Source of the DNA: Anthracocystis setariae
Taxonomy: Eukaryota > Basidiomycota > Ustilaginomycetes > Ustilaginales > Ustilaginaceae
Assembly: GCA_928724745.1 (NCBI GenBank)
Contig: CAKMXJ010000007.1
Location: 1 to 64,000, forward strand
Direction: 5' to 3'
DNA: 64,000 bases
Shown here: positions 11,701 through 22,478 of the stretch, piece after piece
Layout: every line of letters begins with the position of its first letter
How positions within the stretch are numbered: the first letter of the stretch is position 1
Made by a program: the position numbers and the translations under genes
Notes under the pieces: model-generated
Database searches by the model: none
Told to the model about the DNA's origin: nothing
What the model saw: only the letters and a program-made list of their open reading frames with translations

Positions 11701-11855
11701 GAGGAGGGGTGGTTCTGGTGGGACGAAGACGATGCCGAGCTGCTGATGGATCTTGCTGTGCCGCCGAGCGACTTCCTGCGATGCAAGCCTGAGCTGGATG
11801 CCAATGGCTCGGAGCAAGGTCCAGCTTGGGCTGAGCCTGATATGTGGCTCTCCAT
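8781..11855 (-). CDS. Large disordered protein with C-terminal PH-like domain
   Basis: This encodes 1,024 residues from ATG at 11855; the frame extends further upstream only from a GTG. Residues roughly 70-140 form a folded-looking segment beginning RKRLPIYVRIVPKDVWLRIH, which could be a ubiquitin-like or Ras-association-like fold. The middle is Ser/Ala/Thr-rich and probably disordered. From about residue 753 a PH-like domain is suggested: EGWVYVLKGG, KWKLHFITVKGWRIDLYSKK, a long Ser-rich insert, then a helix containing ALSTLLLRAWYR. The tail has a short poly-Gln run. PH domains usually bind phosphoinositides or proteins, so a membrane or cytoskeletal adaptor role is likely but inferred. It lies downstream of, and on the same strand as, the next large gene, with a 581-bp gap. 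I do not recognise a named orthologue. Confidence 0.75.
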   Translation of the reverse strand: MESHISGSAQAGPCSEPLASSSGLHRRKSLGGTARSISSSASSSSHQNHPSSSPHPSRTFHQPPPSNQRKRLPIYVRIVPKDVWLRIHIDPIQSIASIKETALSKANLPDHDPSLSHRFYQDALNASAHAKLAPVASHDKVVKHRINALPRSFTCPPPDLSDVSSSLAASFAQLYNARKPSRSLQSTAVSLPPSSSAAPLPGWSSFDATQQASTSSSSSPQRQVHPPPALGTSPGSISPRTVDHPVARSTTIDDLMGPSPNHVTRQTSASTLATSSSSTPSVDSSAAVSSDTSRSLWHGAIEVGITLDASLITGNRDAKLEEDMARLQLSKWNARRASSATNDHQTMVSDQSNASSLVSQSPQAGESQSHSFESTTMTDSSSQLGHSSRLSPHAASSSGHDDDSSASWDNGQGYTSLMLATPSRRTVRSGTATGTAPAIFYTQPGASDSFNSLASMSSPSSVELLTKANDEAAMMQWGTQAEASLSDQSSPSRSISSTAFSTLSSPPQVSAATASLMSSPSRPRSRTVTAADVLRSRTDVEPLPQMPDTVSSPVRNSSLPKPLGRKLVAESSQRRAVHSDLLDLLKGTPDDEVDGDDMGYPTIKQRNLFSQKSFDSAVSYPSPTSSQSALAAGAGEANKSDREPGGVQFGDVSSGWKGNSHSLSSKFAVLSAANGCEMQEWQTAAAYKIRAYELLQLQWAIPTERVYIPPINLQDTLRVPAYTGGGAGANAMFKQSWNEDMDAGPDPEAVCLEPYFEGWVYVLKGGATPGRSERTIKSNVKLGKWKLHFITVKGWRIDLYSKKPRAGEAALPLAEQVWSLRSVEWVVDSESAIPSSAALPALDTLPASSLTVAFSRKGGTSSSMSSSETSTLTLRCITQFDHEALSTLLLRAWYRCSSTGCGVDNWRRKAIFRAIVAGRGGTVAAGHVERGQSGRNAKCRVRLRPSGWPKEWEDADQWSSESEREEIAPPPDLEQALQQRRDTVTQIKADKAGRKQQQQQERAVVPNGLHAVESFRGDQAVSSN

Positions 11856-12436
11856 TGTGCGACGTTGACAACAATAATGATTGCGTGATGGATGCGGAGA
11901 GGGCGGCAGTGCGCCCACCAGTCAGTTTTCCATGAGCAGTGAGCAGTGAGCAGCGAGCAGCGAGCAGCGGTACTGTTTGGCGTCGCTACCACCTTAGCCG
12001 AGGATGCTAAAGATATGACTGTATGAATGTATGAATGTAGCGAATGTAGAAACGAGCATGGACCATCCACCAATTCTGATGATTGGCGCTCATATGAATT
12101 CATTTTGCCTCATTTCTTCATTTTTCGGTTGTGCATTACCCGACCCGATCTCCGCACAGTCCGCCTTTCCTGCATAGTAGGTTTCTGCTGCAATTTGAGT
12201 ACTGTAGTCTGTGCTGTACTTACTTAGCCACTCTAGAAATGCCGGTCCGTATTCTAACTTTCATGCTACTGACCCCTTCCAACAGTTGTGAACCCGAACA
12301 AGTCGACGCAACAGACAACAAGTGCAATACAATCAATCCATGTCGATGTAGATTGGCAAAGACCACAAAGGGACAGCGGGTATATAGTGAGTGTGAGAGT
12401 ATGTGTGTGAATGCATTTTGTGATGCTCCTTTCAAC
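11856..12436 (-). other. Intergenic between two minus-strand genes; promoter of the PH-like gene
   Basis: This 581-bp gap holds the 5' region of the PH-like gene. It contains a 7-bp-period run near 11936-11969 (GAGCAGTGAGCAGCGAGCAG) and one TACTGTA motif at 12200. No additional gene is seen. Confidence 0.5.
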
Positions 12437-15400
12437 CTAGTACAACGAACCCTTCAGACTGCGAGGCCAGCCATAGTCCATCATTTCATCGTCCCAATTC
12501 GGTGGCAGCTCAAACGATGTGCGGCGATCTTTTGCACGCTTCTTGATCGCCTTGGCCCTGGCAGCTGCCACCGTGTTGATGGCCGCGACAGCATTGCGTC
12601 CACCGCCGGTTTTGCTGTCCCAAATCCCAGGTCCTCCGGGCAAGTTGACCAGGATGTGACGAGGTCGCGGTGTACCCGATTTGCTAGTGGCTGACACTGC
12701 AGGCCACAAGTCTTTCTCTTCGTCCTCGGCTTCCTCCTCTGCCGATCGCACTGCCGATGCCGATCGAGTCGAGCGAACCAGCTTTGGTGGAGCCTTCTGC
12801 GGTGCAGAGGGCGATCGCGACGATTTCGAAGCGATGCGCGAGTCCATGGTGCTATGCCGCTTGGCTCGGTCGCTTCTCTGCTCCACTTTCTGTTGTCGTG
12901 ACAACGTTGAGAGCGCCATGTCGTCACACGACGCTGTCAGATCCGACAGGGCCCGTGCCGATGCCTTTTGACCCAATCTTGCGTGTACAACCTCCTGTCC
13001 TGCCGCACGCGTCGTCGCACGCTTCTTTTGCATGGCAGTCTTGCGCTCTTCCTCGAGCAGCTCTTCTGCATCCAGATCCGAGCCTTCTTCCTCGTCAGAC
13101 TTGCTGCCCTCGGACGGATCACTGTCGTCGTACTGCCACACCCGACCCTCCCGCGGCCGTTCAGGTCGAACGCCCAACTGAGGCAGCGGCACCACCGACA
13201 CGCCTCGCGCATCTGGACGACGCGGCAGCCATGGCGATGGAGCCGGCGTGCTGACCGCAGGATCGAGCGAGAGGCGTTTGGTGCCGATCGGCGAGTGCGT
13301 ATGCGAGCCGCCACCACTTTGAAGCGATGCAACCGACTTGCTCGCCATCGAGGTCGTATAGCCCACCGTCGATGACTTGGACGAGTGCTGGCTCTCCAAC
13401 GAAGTGCGGATAGTGAGGGGGTTCGAAATCGTTCGGGGAGCGGTGTTGATTGGGAACGCTGCTGCTGCTGCTGCTGCCGGCACGGCTTGGTCATGAAGCT
13501 CCGCTACAGAGGGCTCCGGCATCGACGTCTGCGATGGCCAAAGCTCTTGTCTCTTTCGTCTGTCGTCCGACGAGACAAAGGGGGCGATGTTCGAGTGCCG
13601 GACTGGCTTGTCGCTGTCGATGTGGTTCTTTCGCATGATGGAACCGACAGCGCGAGAGAGCGACCTTTTCTCATACGTAGAGTCGCGCGATGTCGATTTG
13701 GCCAACACAGACGAGCTTGCCAGGATGGGTGTCGGGGGCTGACTTGGGCGGGCGTTTTTGATGGGCGAGGTGGTCAAATGCTCGTTTCCAGACTCGTCGC
13801 CGGTAAGAGGCGAGGTCATGGGGCGACCCGACGAGCTGGCCTGTCGTCGCTGGTTACGTCGGGTCTGGGCGAGCACTTCAGCACCAAGTGCTGCTACCTC
13901 ATCCTCGTGCCTTCGGCGGATCTCCTCGAGCTTGTCTGCAGTCAGACCCAGACCGGTGTTCTGACGAGGAGTGCTGTCGCCGGCCGCGTGGGCTTCCGAG
14001 ACAGAACGCGATCGTGCTACGCGCTGACGGCCCTCGGTGGCATCAATGGGGTCGCCCTCGCCAAAGATGGAGGCGTCAACACCGGAGCCGGACGCATTCT
14101 CTGTAACAGGGGAAGCGCTGAGCATATATGTATCTTCAGACATGACTCTGGCGCGAGCAATGTCGATCGGAGTCAAGGTGGAACGGCGCGACCGAGCAGC
14201 TGGATCTGACATGGGAACCGACACAGGTTCGGTCTCGGACTGGATCGAAGGATCGGCCGAAAGCTGCATGGGCTCGTCCGTCGTTGTAGCAGCTGATGCA
14301 GCCGTCTCCGAGGTGTCAGCGCTGGTGTCGGTGGAAGCAGTAGCCGCCTCAGGCGTAGTTTGTGCTGCCACGTGGGCTTCGCTCGCATTGGCGTCCTGGG
14401 TTGCTGCCGCGGCCGGAGCTGGCGCGTTGGCTGCCTCTTGAGCTGCCTTTTCCGCCTGTTCTCGCTCCATACGTGCCTTTGCCTCACGTTCTCGTCGACG
14501 ACGACGCACCCAGGCCATGCCCGAGCCGTCATCCTCTTCATCCTCTTCTGCCTCCATGTAAGCCGAGAGACCCTTATGCTCCGAGCTGTTGGGCGTGGTG
14601 GCGAGCGACGGCGGTCCGCTGCCGCCAAGACTGCGGCGCGATGCCTCGCGAGCGAGACCTGCAAACCCCCACTCGATGAACTCGGGCTCGTCCTGGCTAG
14701 GTTGGTCGTTGACGCGGCGAGCGCGAATCTTGGTGCCGTCGGGAAGTGTCACCATTCCGGTTCCTCCTGGGCGTGCCATGCGGATCAACTCCCTCTTGCG
14801 AGCCCGTTCGTCTTCATCGCCAGAGCTGATGGCACCGGTGCGACTACGAGAGCGTCGTGTAGATTGCGATGACTTGCGCCTGTTCTTGGTGACGGAAGCG
14901 GCGGCGGCGCGACCACGCTCGTCTTCGTCGTTCTCGGATGCGGCTCGCTGAGCGGCGTCGGCATTGAAGCCATCCATCAAGAAACCGGTACTTCTGCGTC
15001 GGAAGCCAAGGATGGGGTTAGGGTCGATGGTGGAGCTGTCATCGGGATCACCGTGGCCAGAAAGACTGCCGTTGCTCTTACGACGACGGCTGGTTTTGGT
15101 AGTGTAAGATTGGGGTTTGAAGAGGGCAGGCGAGATCCCCATCATGTACCACTTGCCCTTGATCGACTTGGCCTCATCCTCGCTCTCGTCGTCGGATTCG
15201 GAGGCTTCCGAATCATCGAATTCCTCTATCAAAGCGTTTGCTGTTGCCCCACTGGCAACCAGGGCGGCGGACGTGGCGGAAGGGGTAGGCAGAGGTGCGA
15301 AACGAATGCGTGGCGATTTGATGTCGGCTGACTCGAGGATGGTGGAGGCTGAGGCAGCGACGAGACCGTGTGGCTGGGGTGAGGTGGGCAATTCGCTGCT

Positions 15401-16420
15401 GCCGAAGCTCATGACGGACGAATGACCCATGCTGGACACCGAGTCTTGGGACTCGAAACGCTTGCCGTCGAGCTGAGGTCGGGAAACATCGTGAGACGAG
15501 CTGCCGAAACTAGAGCCACGAAGCGGATGGGTGGGGACAGCGATGGTGCCACTGACGAGGGCCTGGGCTGCGGCCATGCTACGTCGAGTGTTGATGATGG
15601 CATTGAGAGCGGCGAGCTCCTCTGGATCCATGGGCTCGTCTGCGGGCGGGGAGTCGGCAGTATTGTCGGACTTCTTAGCATCGCCACTTGCTGCCGAGGC
15701 ATTGCTGCGTCTTCGACGCAAGGAGAGACTGCTGCGAGGCTTGGTTGAGGTTGCGGCTGCGGCTGCGGCTGCGGCTTGGTCATCGCTGTCGCTGCTGCTG
15801 TTGTGGTTGGAACGTTGGGAAGAGACGGATGCCGGAGCGGATCTCGGCGGCTCGGACGAGAAAGACGAGCGGGCGCGCTTGCGATCGGTAGATGTGGACG
15901 GATAGGCTGGAGGAGGAAGCGATGTACTGGAGCTGGTGTGACTCCAACCGGCGACCATGGACATCTGTGCGTTGAAGTTGAGGTCGCCGAGACCAAGGAG
16001 GAAAGCCTTCTTTGGAATTCCCCAGAAGGTCTCTTCATCTTTGTTCTTTGCCCTTTCGCGTTCGCGCTCACGTTCCTTCTCGCGAAGACGCTCCTTTTCC
16101 TTTTCACGCTCCTTGCGCGATGGCACTGCCGGAATATGGGTGACGACGGGGGCAGAGGATGGTGGATTGCCATAGACGACACCTTTGTATGGACGTTTGC
16201 GAGAGTTGATGAGGATGGAGCTGCGAGGATAGGCGAGGGAAGAGGTGGACGGCGACGCCGAGAGGCTGTGGGAGGCTGAGTCGAGATCTAGACTGGTGGC
16301 TCGGTTGTGATGGACGGAAAGAAAGGTGCCAGAGAGCGACGAGGCCGATCGGACTGAGCGAGGTGCCGAGAGCTCATTGGTGTGCTGCGTGATGGAAGAG
16401 GCGCTGGAGGTGGACAACAT
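12437..16420 (-). CDS. Large disordered protein of unknown function
   Basis: An intronless frame of 1,327 residues starts at ATG 16420. Residues 101-130 are an unbroken run of Lys/Arg/Glu that probably forms a single charged helix, directly followed by a conserved-looking hydrophobic segment FWGIPKKAFLLGLGDLNFN. Further blocks that look ordered are ARPGGTGMVTLPDGTKIRAR with the following PEFIEWGFAGLARE, and the C-terminal segment with ILVNLPGGPGIWDSKTGGG and FELPPNWDDEMMDYGWP. The rest is Ser/Ala-rich with acidic patches and poly-Ala runs. No enzyme motif, membrane segment or signal peptide is seen. Codon use and sheer frame length support a real gene. I do not recognise the family; it may be specific to basidiomycetes. 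Confidence 0.8.
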   Translation of the reverse strand: MLSTSSASSITQHTNELSAPRSVRSASSLSGTFLSVHHNRATSLDLDSASHSLSASPSTSSLAYPRSSILINSRKRPYKGVVYGNPPSSAPVVTHIPAVPSRKEREKEKERLREKERERERERAKNKDEETFWGIPKKAFLLGLGDLNFNAQMSMVAGWSHTSSSTSLPPPAYPSTSTDRKRARSSFSSEPPRSAPASVSSQRSNHNSSSDSDDQAAAAAAAATSTKPRSSLSLRRRRSNASAASGDAKKSDNTADSPPADEPMDPEELAALNAIINTRRSMAAAQALVSGTIAVPTHPLRGSSFGSSSHDVSRPQLDGKRFESQDSVSSMGHSSVMSFGSSELPTSPQPHGLVAASASTILESADIKSPRIRFAPLPTPSATSAALVASGATANALIEEFDDSEASESDDESEDEAKSIKGKWYMMGISPALFKPQSYTTKTSRRRKSNGSLSGHGDPDDSSTIDPNPILGFRRRSTGFLMDGFNADAAQRAASENDEDERGRAAAASVTKNRRKSSQSTRRSRSRTGAISSGDEDERARKRELIRMARPGGTGMVTLPDGTKIRARRVNDQPSQDEPEFIEWGFAGLAREASRRSLGGSGPPSLATTPNSSEHKGLSAYMEAEEDEEDDGSGMAWVRRRRREREAKARMEREQAEKAAQEAANAPAPAAAATQDANASEAHVAAQTTPEAATASTDTSADTSETAASAATTTDEPMQLSADPSIQSETEPVSVPMSDPAARSRRSTLTPIDIARARVMSEDTYMLSASPVTENASGSGVDASIFGEGDPIDATEGRQRVARSRSVSEAHAAGDSTPRQNTGLGLTADKLEEIRRRHEDEVAALGAEVLAQTRRNQRRQASSSGRPMTSPLTGDESGNEHLTTSPIKNARPSQPPTPILASSSVLAKSTSRDSTYEKRSLSRAVGSIMRKNHIDSDKPVRHSNIAPFVSSDDRRKRQELWPSQTSMPEPSVAELHDQAVPAAAAAAAFPINTAPRTISNPLTIRTSLESQHSSKSSTVGYTTSMASKSVASLQSGGGSHTHSPIGTKRLSLDPAVSTPAPSPWLPRRPDARGVSVVPLPQLGVRPERPREGRVWQYDDSDPSEGSKSDEEEGSDLDAEELLEEERKTAMQKKRATTRAAGQEVVHARLGQKASARALSDLTASCDDMALSTLSRQQKVEQRSDRAKRHSTMDSRIASKSSRSPSAPQKAPPKLVRSTRSASAVRSAEEEAEDEEKDLWPAVSATSKSGTPRPRHILVNLPGGPGIWDSKTGGGRNAVAAINTVAAARAKAIKKRAKDRRTSFELPPNWDDEMMDYGWPRSLKGSLY

Positions 16421-19400
16421 GATGCGCCAAAGGCAAAGGCACGAGCCGAGAACGAGTCAAGCTGGGCAATCGGAACTCTCCGAAAGATCGGGGACGCCGA
16501 CAGTGATTCTATGCTGGCTGCGAGAGATGGACGGAAGTAGCTGTGATTCGATCGGAGCAGTCGAGATGGCAGATATATATATGTAAAGCAATAAGCAGAG
16601 GGGTGACCGGACCAGATGCGCGGACTGGTGCGCTGTGAACGATGGTGCTGATGCGGATACGGATAGAGATGCTGATGCGGATGCCCGTAGAGGTGCTGTA
16701 GCCGGGAAGCTGGGGACGAGTGGTTATGACAGCAAACTTATAGATGGAGGAAAAGGGGTGAGTATATGAGGGGACGCAAGTAGTTGGGATGAGGATGGAG
16801 TGAAGGATAGATCCCAAGAGTTATGTATATCGTGTGGTGGTGTCACCCTCGAGCTGTGTCGAGACGCGGAGCGGGAGCTATGCTGAGTATCTGAGTATTG
16901 GGCCCAAAAAAAAGGGCGTTGGCTTGTCATGTGTGGAGAAAGGGAGCGATACGGAGCAAGCCAAGCAAGCAAAATTAGGCGAGCGAGTGCGAGGGGCCTA
17001 GACGAAAGGCGTCTGGGCATCCGACTTGAGGAGCGAGGCGTGGGTTAGGCGAGAAATGCAGGGAGGCTAAAAAGCTGAGCTGAGTTGAGCCTGAAAAATT
17101 GGTCGCGACTGAAAAGTCGGTGTTGGTGGAGACTTGCGGGCCAGGTGGGGAATGTGCATCTCTCTCATCAGTAGTATAGTTTTTTTTTTTTTTCTTTGAA
17201 ATTAAAAATAAAAGATTATATTAATAAAATTCAAAAAAGTGTCACCTATCGTATACTGTACAGCGCAGTGCAGTGCATACGGTACGACGGGATCTCAAAG
17301 CGCATGTCATTCACGGGAGCGTGACGCGCAACAGCAGAACAGTACACTGCAGGTCATCAGGGTGTGCGATTTTTGCTTCGTATTTCCCTTTTCTCAGCGG
17401 CGGAAACACCAAAATTGTCCGACAAGAAGCGTGAATGTGCAGCGAGTGACAATGCAGGCAGACTCATTCACACTCGCACTCGAGCGTAAAATCTTGTACA
17501 TTTCCCACATTTTTCCAAAATGCATTATGTTGACCCGCAAGCAAGCAAGCGCCGGATGATTCGCCGTAAATTACGGTTGCCATTTACCGAGCAAGGCCGG
17601 AGAGCTTGAAAGCACCAACCACAATCCCGGGTTGGTGAACAACTTACTACTCTAGCTGTTACGGTCCCGCTGTCCCGTGTCGGTCGGTGCCTGAAGCGCT
17701 CATGTGGGACGGCTACTTGATCTGGTTCTGTCGGCATCGATCGTCGTGGATGGAGGTCAGGTACATGACATGCTTGCGGTGACAGGTCATTGCGGATTGG
17801 CAAAAATATTGTGGCGTCAAATTCGTACTGTAGCCAAGGTTCAAGCGTTCGTCGTGGTGTAGGACGCGATGCAGAGCGATGAGAGGTGGTTCTTTGCAAG
17901 CAAATGAGACGTACAGTGTGAGTAATTCGCTTGGGTTCTCCCTGTACATTACTGTTTTCCGTAATGTACAAGAGATTGGTCAAGGCGCAACTAATGAAAT
18001 CACTTTCTTCCTGAGACAAACCCACTCTGTTGGCAGCCAGCCCCGACAAGGCTGTGCTGTTTTTTGTGCTTCTATCCGACACAGATTCGCAACAGCCTAC
18101 GCAACAAAACAAGTGCCACTAATTAGTACTACTCTACTTCTGTTGCACGCATTCCCACAGTCTGCTGCTATCTGTAGCTTCCTGTAGCAAGCTACTGCAT
18201 TGTACCTACATTGCGGTACCGTAACACGCACGTCACTCGAGACTCGAGCACGCGCAGCATTCCGGTTGGGCGAACCGAATGTTACCCGACAATGGAGAGG
18301 CGATTCAACGCTCGTACTGTATGTCGCCCGAGTGGGCATGGCAAAGCTGAACCCTAAGCTCCTGTTCTGTCGGTTTGTCTCTCCTTTCACGTTGGACCCA
18401 CACGTCAAGCTCATCAGCACAGCTCCAACATGCGCATTGGAAGCAGTACACTGCTGTACCGATACATGTGAGTCGACAGAACTGTGAGTCGACAGAACTG
18501 ACATGCACGCACCCGACGCCCACTTTGCCTTGCTTGGTGCATGCATGCACGCTTGGATGCATAAAAAAAAATGGGATTCGTGACTCGTCCATGCAGACGA
18601 GCGACAATAATAATAATGGACAAGTACTGTACTCCTGTCTGCAATTCCACAAGAAGCTGTCGTTGGTTGCGTGCGGTCGCCGAAAGGAATTTTAAATAAA
18701 AATAAAAACCCACATAAAAAGGTCTTGGCTGCAGCTGCACAGCTTTTTGCACCGTAGCCGACCCGCACTACCACTACACTGCACTCAGCTTTTCCACGGA
18801 GCCGAGGTGATTAGGGTTCCTTGGTGGAACGCACTTCGGGATACGCTGTCCACCGACGGTTTCTCGATTCCTCGTCTCGTTTGACATGGTATCGTGCAGT
18901 ACAGAAAACTAAACAAACAAGTTCATCATCCTGATCTAGTCTCGGTCGAGACGTCATCGCGGCGTGCGCGCTCCGTGGTGGCTGTCCGGATAGCCATGCC
19001 AGACCAACGTATCGCCCATCATGCATCTCATTGTTGTGATACTGTGTTAGGGGCTCTGTGCATCGCCCTGAAGCAATGCAATCGTCCCGCTGCAACCCGA
19101 CAGCCACCGAGGTTGATCGGAATGCATCGGCTTCGCAAGTCAGCACTATAACTGAATCTATTACTACTGTCGTTCCTTGCAGCTGCAGTACTGTAATGCA
19201 CTGTACCCATGCAAATCGCAGAACCACCGACGAAGCTCGACAAAGATGGAAACAAAACATATCAAGCATGCAACCGATGCTGCCGGTGTTGATCACAAAC
19301 ATGATATGCTTGTCGCGACGAAACGTCGGGTGAAAGCGGTTGTGAGTAAGTGACAAGGCGATGCTTTGTAGCTTGCAATTATGTTTCAGAAAGAGCGGGT

Positions 19401-20537
19401 GCGTTTCGAAAATGTTTGGACCGGAACACCGCAACAACGCTCGCACTCGGTCGGCGTTTGGCGTTTCGTTTCGTATCGTTTCGTTCTTTTCGCCGTTCCA
19501 TGAAACCCTGCTCTGGGCTCAGCTTGACTCTCAGCCCCGTCACTGTCAGTGTCAATGTCAGTGTCAGCGTCAATCAATGTCGTCAGATTGCTGTTGATTG
19601 ATGATAGCTTGCGAGACCTACTCGTACAGCCGTACTTCCAGGGACCCGACGGTCGAGTGGTCTGACACGAGCTTCTCGCTATCTCGCGAATCAGTCACCA
19701 TGTCACTGGATCGGGAGCGATACACAAGCTGGCCTATATACCAAAGCATAGTCGATACTCTCAACTAACCATTTGATCGTCCCTGAGCCAATGCGAGGTA
19801 AGCGCCAACTCTTTGCGCAACAAGCACTAGACAAGACAGGAAGAAGCATCCTTGCAGTAGCGTCCGTCTCGAAGATGGTGTTCATTATTTAAAGCCCTTC
19901 CGAAACCACCGACCGACCGCAGCGACTGCAAAAATACGCGCCAGAACGACGCATCATCTCTACCAACCGTCGGGTACAAAGTAACAGTAATTGGACAAAT
20001 ACATCCTTACGATGCTGCCAATGGTTCTTAACATGACCAAAAGGATTACATCTCCAGGGTGCGCTTCCTGTGTCGCTGTCAGCATCGAAGCCCCCAACTG
20101 GAAGCGAATGCGGCGTATGAGCCAGCTGAAACTTGAGCAGAAGCAAGCCTCGTTCGGTCTGGCAGCTGAGACATGCGATCGCGATCAGTTCTGTTTGATT
20201 ACAGTGATGAGCCCAGACCTTGTTTCGAGCAGGTTGCTGGTTGCTGGTTGCTGGTTGCTAGATCAAAATCGAGTTCAATCGCAAAAAGTAGCCGATGGCG
20301 CATACTGATCTACCCGATTTCTAGCATATAGCCGCTTTTTGGTTGCCGAACGCCCGCTGATGCATCATAGCACGGACCAGTTCCCAACCATCCACGGGCA
20401 CTTAAAAGTTGCCGGTCCGACATATTGTTTCAGGTGGTTCCTGAGGTTGCTAGGCAGTAGTAAGGGTTCAACATGACTCTTCGCGAACTGCTTCCCTTTC
20501 TCAAACGATCTCCACATCAGACCAGCTCCGAACGAGG
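16421..20537. other. 4.1-kb intergenic region between divergent genes
   Basis: No gene is supported. The longest open frames (17525-18112, 18097-18774 and 18811-19446, all minus) begin with TTG or GTG, show no recognisable domain and overlap other frames. The region carries five TACTGTA motifs (17254, 17826, 18315, 18625, 19189), a long A/T tract near 17179-17240, and short tandem words such as repeated GTTGCTG near 20231-20256 and TGTCAG/TGTCAA near 19540-19575. It presumably contains promoters for the unknown minus-strand gene and the plus-strand amidase. Confidence 0.5.
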
Positions 20538-22478
20538 ATGTCGTCGTCTCACCCGGACTTCGGCGTTTGCCAGACATGGCAGGAGATCGCAGCCAAGCAC
20601 CGAGCCACTCTGCACCTCCCATCCGACACAGTGGTTGACGATCCGAAACTCAAAGAATGGGTGCAGCGAGCGAACCAATCGCTAGATCCCCCCTCGGATA
20701 GCGAGCCTGGCCCCTCGTTAGCGTCGTTGGTCTTGCAAACACCCACGCAGCGCGTCTGGACTTCTGGACTCGAATCCATCCTCGATGGTTGCGACGCCAC
20801 CGCAATCGTACAACTCACACGTTCCGGCAAACTGTCGGTGCGACAAGTGACCGAACACTTTGTCAAACGCGCTTCCATTGTGCATCAGGCGACCAACTGC
20901 CTGTCTCACTTCTTCGCACAAGAGGCCCTGCAGCGAGCCAGCCAGCTGGACCACAAACGAGCCCAGTACGAGAAGCATGGCAAGCTCGGTGAGCTAGGTG
21001 CCCTGTTCGGACTGCCGATGAGCATCAAAGGTCACATGTCCTACAACCGCCACGGCAATCAACGCGGGTTCGTCTTCGATGTGCTGCCCGATCCACGATC
21101 GCATCCACTCGTGCGCAAGAATCTCACCCCACAGCAGATCGAGCTGCTCGCATCGACCCAGGGCGGCTATGTGATGCAGAATCCGGTCAATGCGCACCTC
21201 GTCCAGCTCTTGCTCGACGCCGACGCCGTGATCATCGGCAAGACCACGATGCCTCAGGGTATCATGCATCTGGACGATCGAAGCAATCTGTATGGGCAGA
21301 CGCTGAACCCGTTGAATCTGGCGTTGAGTCCCGGAGGTTCCAGTGGTGGCGAGAGCGCCATGGTCGCTGGCGGAGGAAGTGCGCTTGGTGTTGGCTCGGA
21401 TATCGGCGGTTCGATACGGCAGCCTTGTGGCGTTTGTGGATTGTATGGGTTGAGGCCAACCACGCAGCGATTGCCGTATGGAGGGGTGAGGTCGACCATG
21501 CCTGGAAACGAGGGCATCGGCTCGTCGCTCGGTCCCATGGCGCTCTCGTTCAGAGATATCGACCTTTTCATGTCCAGCGTGCTCAACCACACCACCCGAC
21601 CCTGGGAACGCGAACATACCACGCTGCCAACACCCTGGCGCCAAGTCGATCGCTTGCTCTCTGCCTCTGGGCCGAACAGCAAGCCGATCGTGGTTGGCGT
21701 GATGATGGAGGACGGTGTGGTGCGCCCCACCACGCCGGTTCGACGTGCACTTTCGCACTGGGTTGAAAAACTGAGCAGCTCCAACGATGTTCGTATCGAG
21801 CTTCGCGTGTGGGATCCACTCGACCTGCATCGTCGGGCGTGGGATCTGATCCGCTCGCTCTATTTTATGGACAGCGGAAAGATGTTTCACCTCCTCGCCC
21901 AAGCCACTGGTGAACCGCTACTGCCGTTGACACAATTCATCCTCTCTCCACCGTTCGTGCGACCGGCAACAGCCGATCTCGCCATGGGTGACGACGATAG
22001 CCAACGCAAACTCGATGAGATGTCGGTGACGCAACTCTGGGCCAACGTTCGCACGCGAGAGGCTTTCCGTCGAGAATTCCTGGCACGCTGGAACGAGCTT
22101 GGCCTCGACTACCTGCTGTGTCCAGTGATGGGTAGTGTGGCGCCTCGTCCGCGCATGATCAAGTATTGGGGTTACACCAGTGTGTTCAATCTGGTCGATT
22201 ATCCCGGTGTGGTTTTCCCGTCGGGGTTCGTGGCGAATGCCGAGGTCGATCGCGAGTACGAACAGTCGCACAGGCAGGATGGTGCCTTTGGGTACAGGGA
22301 GAGGGAGAGCGAGGCATGGATGAGCGAGTTCGATCGCGAGAATGCGCACGAGTACCAACAGCATAGGAACGTGTTCGATGGCGCGCCTGTAGGGTTGCAG
22401 CTGATCGGGAGACGGTTTAAGGACGAAGAGCTGATCAAGGTGGCAGAGTTGCTCCAGCACATTGTGACAAGCTCATAG
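20538..22478 (+). CDS. Amidase-signature family hydrolase (acetamidase-like)
   Basis: This 646-residue intronless protein has the full amidase signature. The Ser-cisSer-Lys triad reads Lys164 (PMSIKG), Ser268 (SPGGSSGGES) and Ser292 (GSDIGGSIRQP). The 24-residue spacing between the two serines matches well-studied family members such as fatty acid amide hydrolase. No signal peptide or membrane anchor is evident, so a cytosolic enzyme is likely. Fungal relatives hydrolyse acetamide, other short amides or fatty amides to acid and ammonia; the substrate cannot be read from sequence. The C-terminal region contains a charged insert (about residues 560-610, rich in Arg/Glu/Tyr) before the typical GAPVGLQLIGRR block. 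The gene is convergent with the xylanase gene, 337 bp apart. Confidence 0.93.
   Translation: MSSSHPDFGVCQTWQEIAAKHRATLHLPSDTVVDDPKLKEWVQRANQSLDPPSDSEPGPSLASLVLQTPTQRVWTSGLESILDGCDATAIVQLTRSGKLSVRQVTEHFVKRASIVHQATNCLSHFFAQEALQRASQLDHKRAQYEKHGKLGELGALFGLPMSIKGHMSYNRHGNQRGFVFDVLPDPRSHPLVRKNLTPQQIELLASTQGGYVMQNPVNAHLVQLLLDADAVIIGKTTMPQGIMHLDDRSNLYGQTLNPLNLALSPGGSSGGESAMVAGGGSALGVGSDIGGSIRQPCGVCGLYGLRPTTQRLPYGGVRSTMPGNEGIGSSLGPMALSFRDIDLFMSSVLNHTTRPWEREHTTLPTPWRQVDRLLSASGPNSKPIVVGVMMEDGVVRPTTPVRRALSHWVEKLSSSNDVRIELRVWDPLDLHRRAWDLIRSLYFMDSGKMFHLLAQATGEPLLPLTQFILSPPFVRPATADLAMGDDDSQRKLDEMSVTQLWANVRTREAFRREFLARWNELGLDYLLCPVMGSVAPRPRMIKYWGYTSVFNLVDYPGVVFPSGFVANAEVDREYEQSHRQDGAFGYRERESEAWMSEFDRENAHEYQQHRNVFDGAPVGLQLIGRRFKDEELIKVAELLQHIVTSS

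Noticed and set aside
17525..19446. Minus-strand frames of 195-225 residues in the 4.1-kb intergenic region
   Set aside because: All start at TTG or GTG, overlap one another and have no recognisable domain or splice structure.
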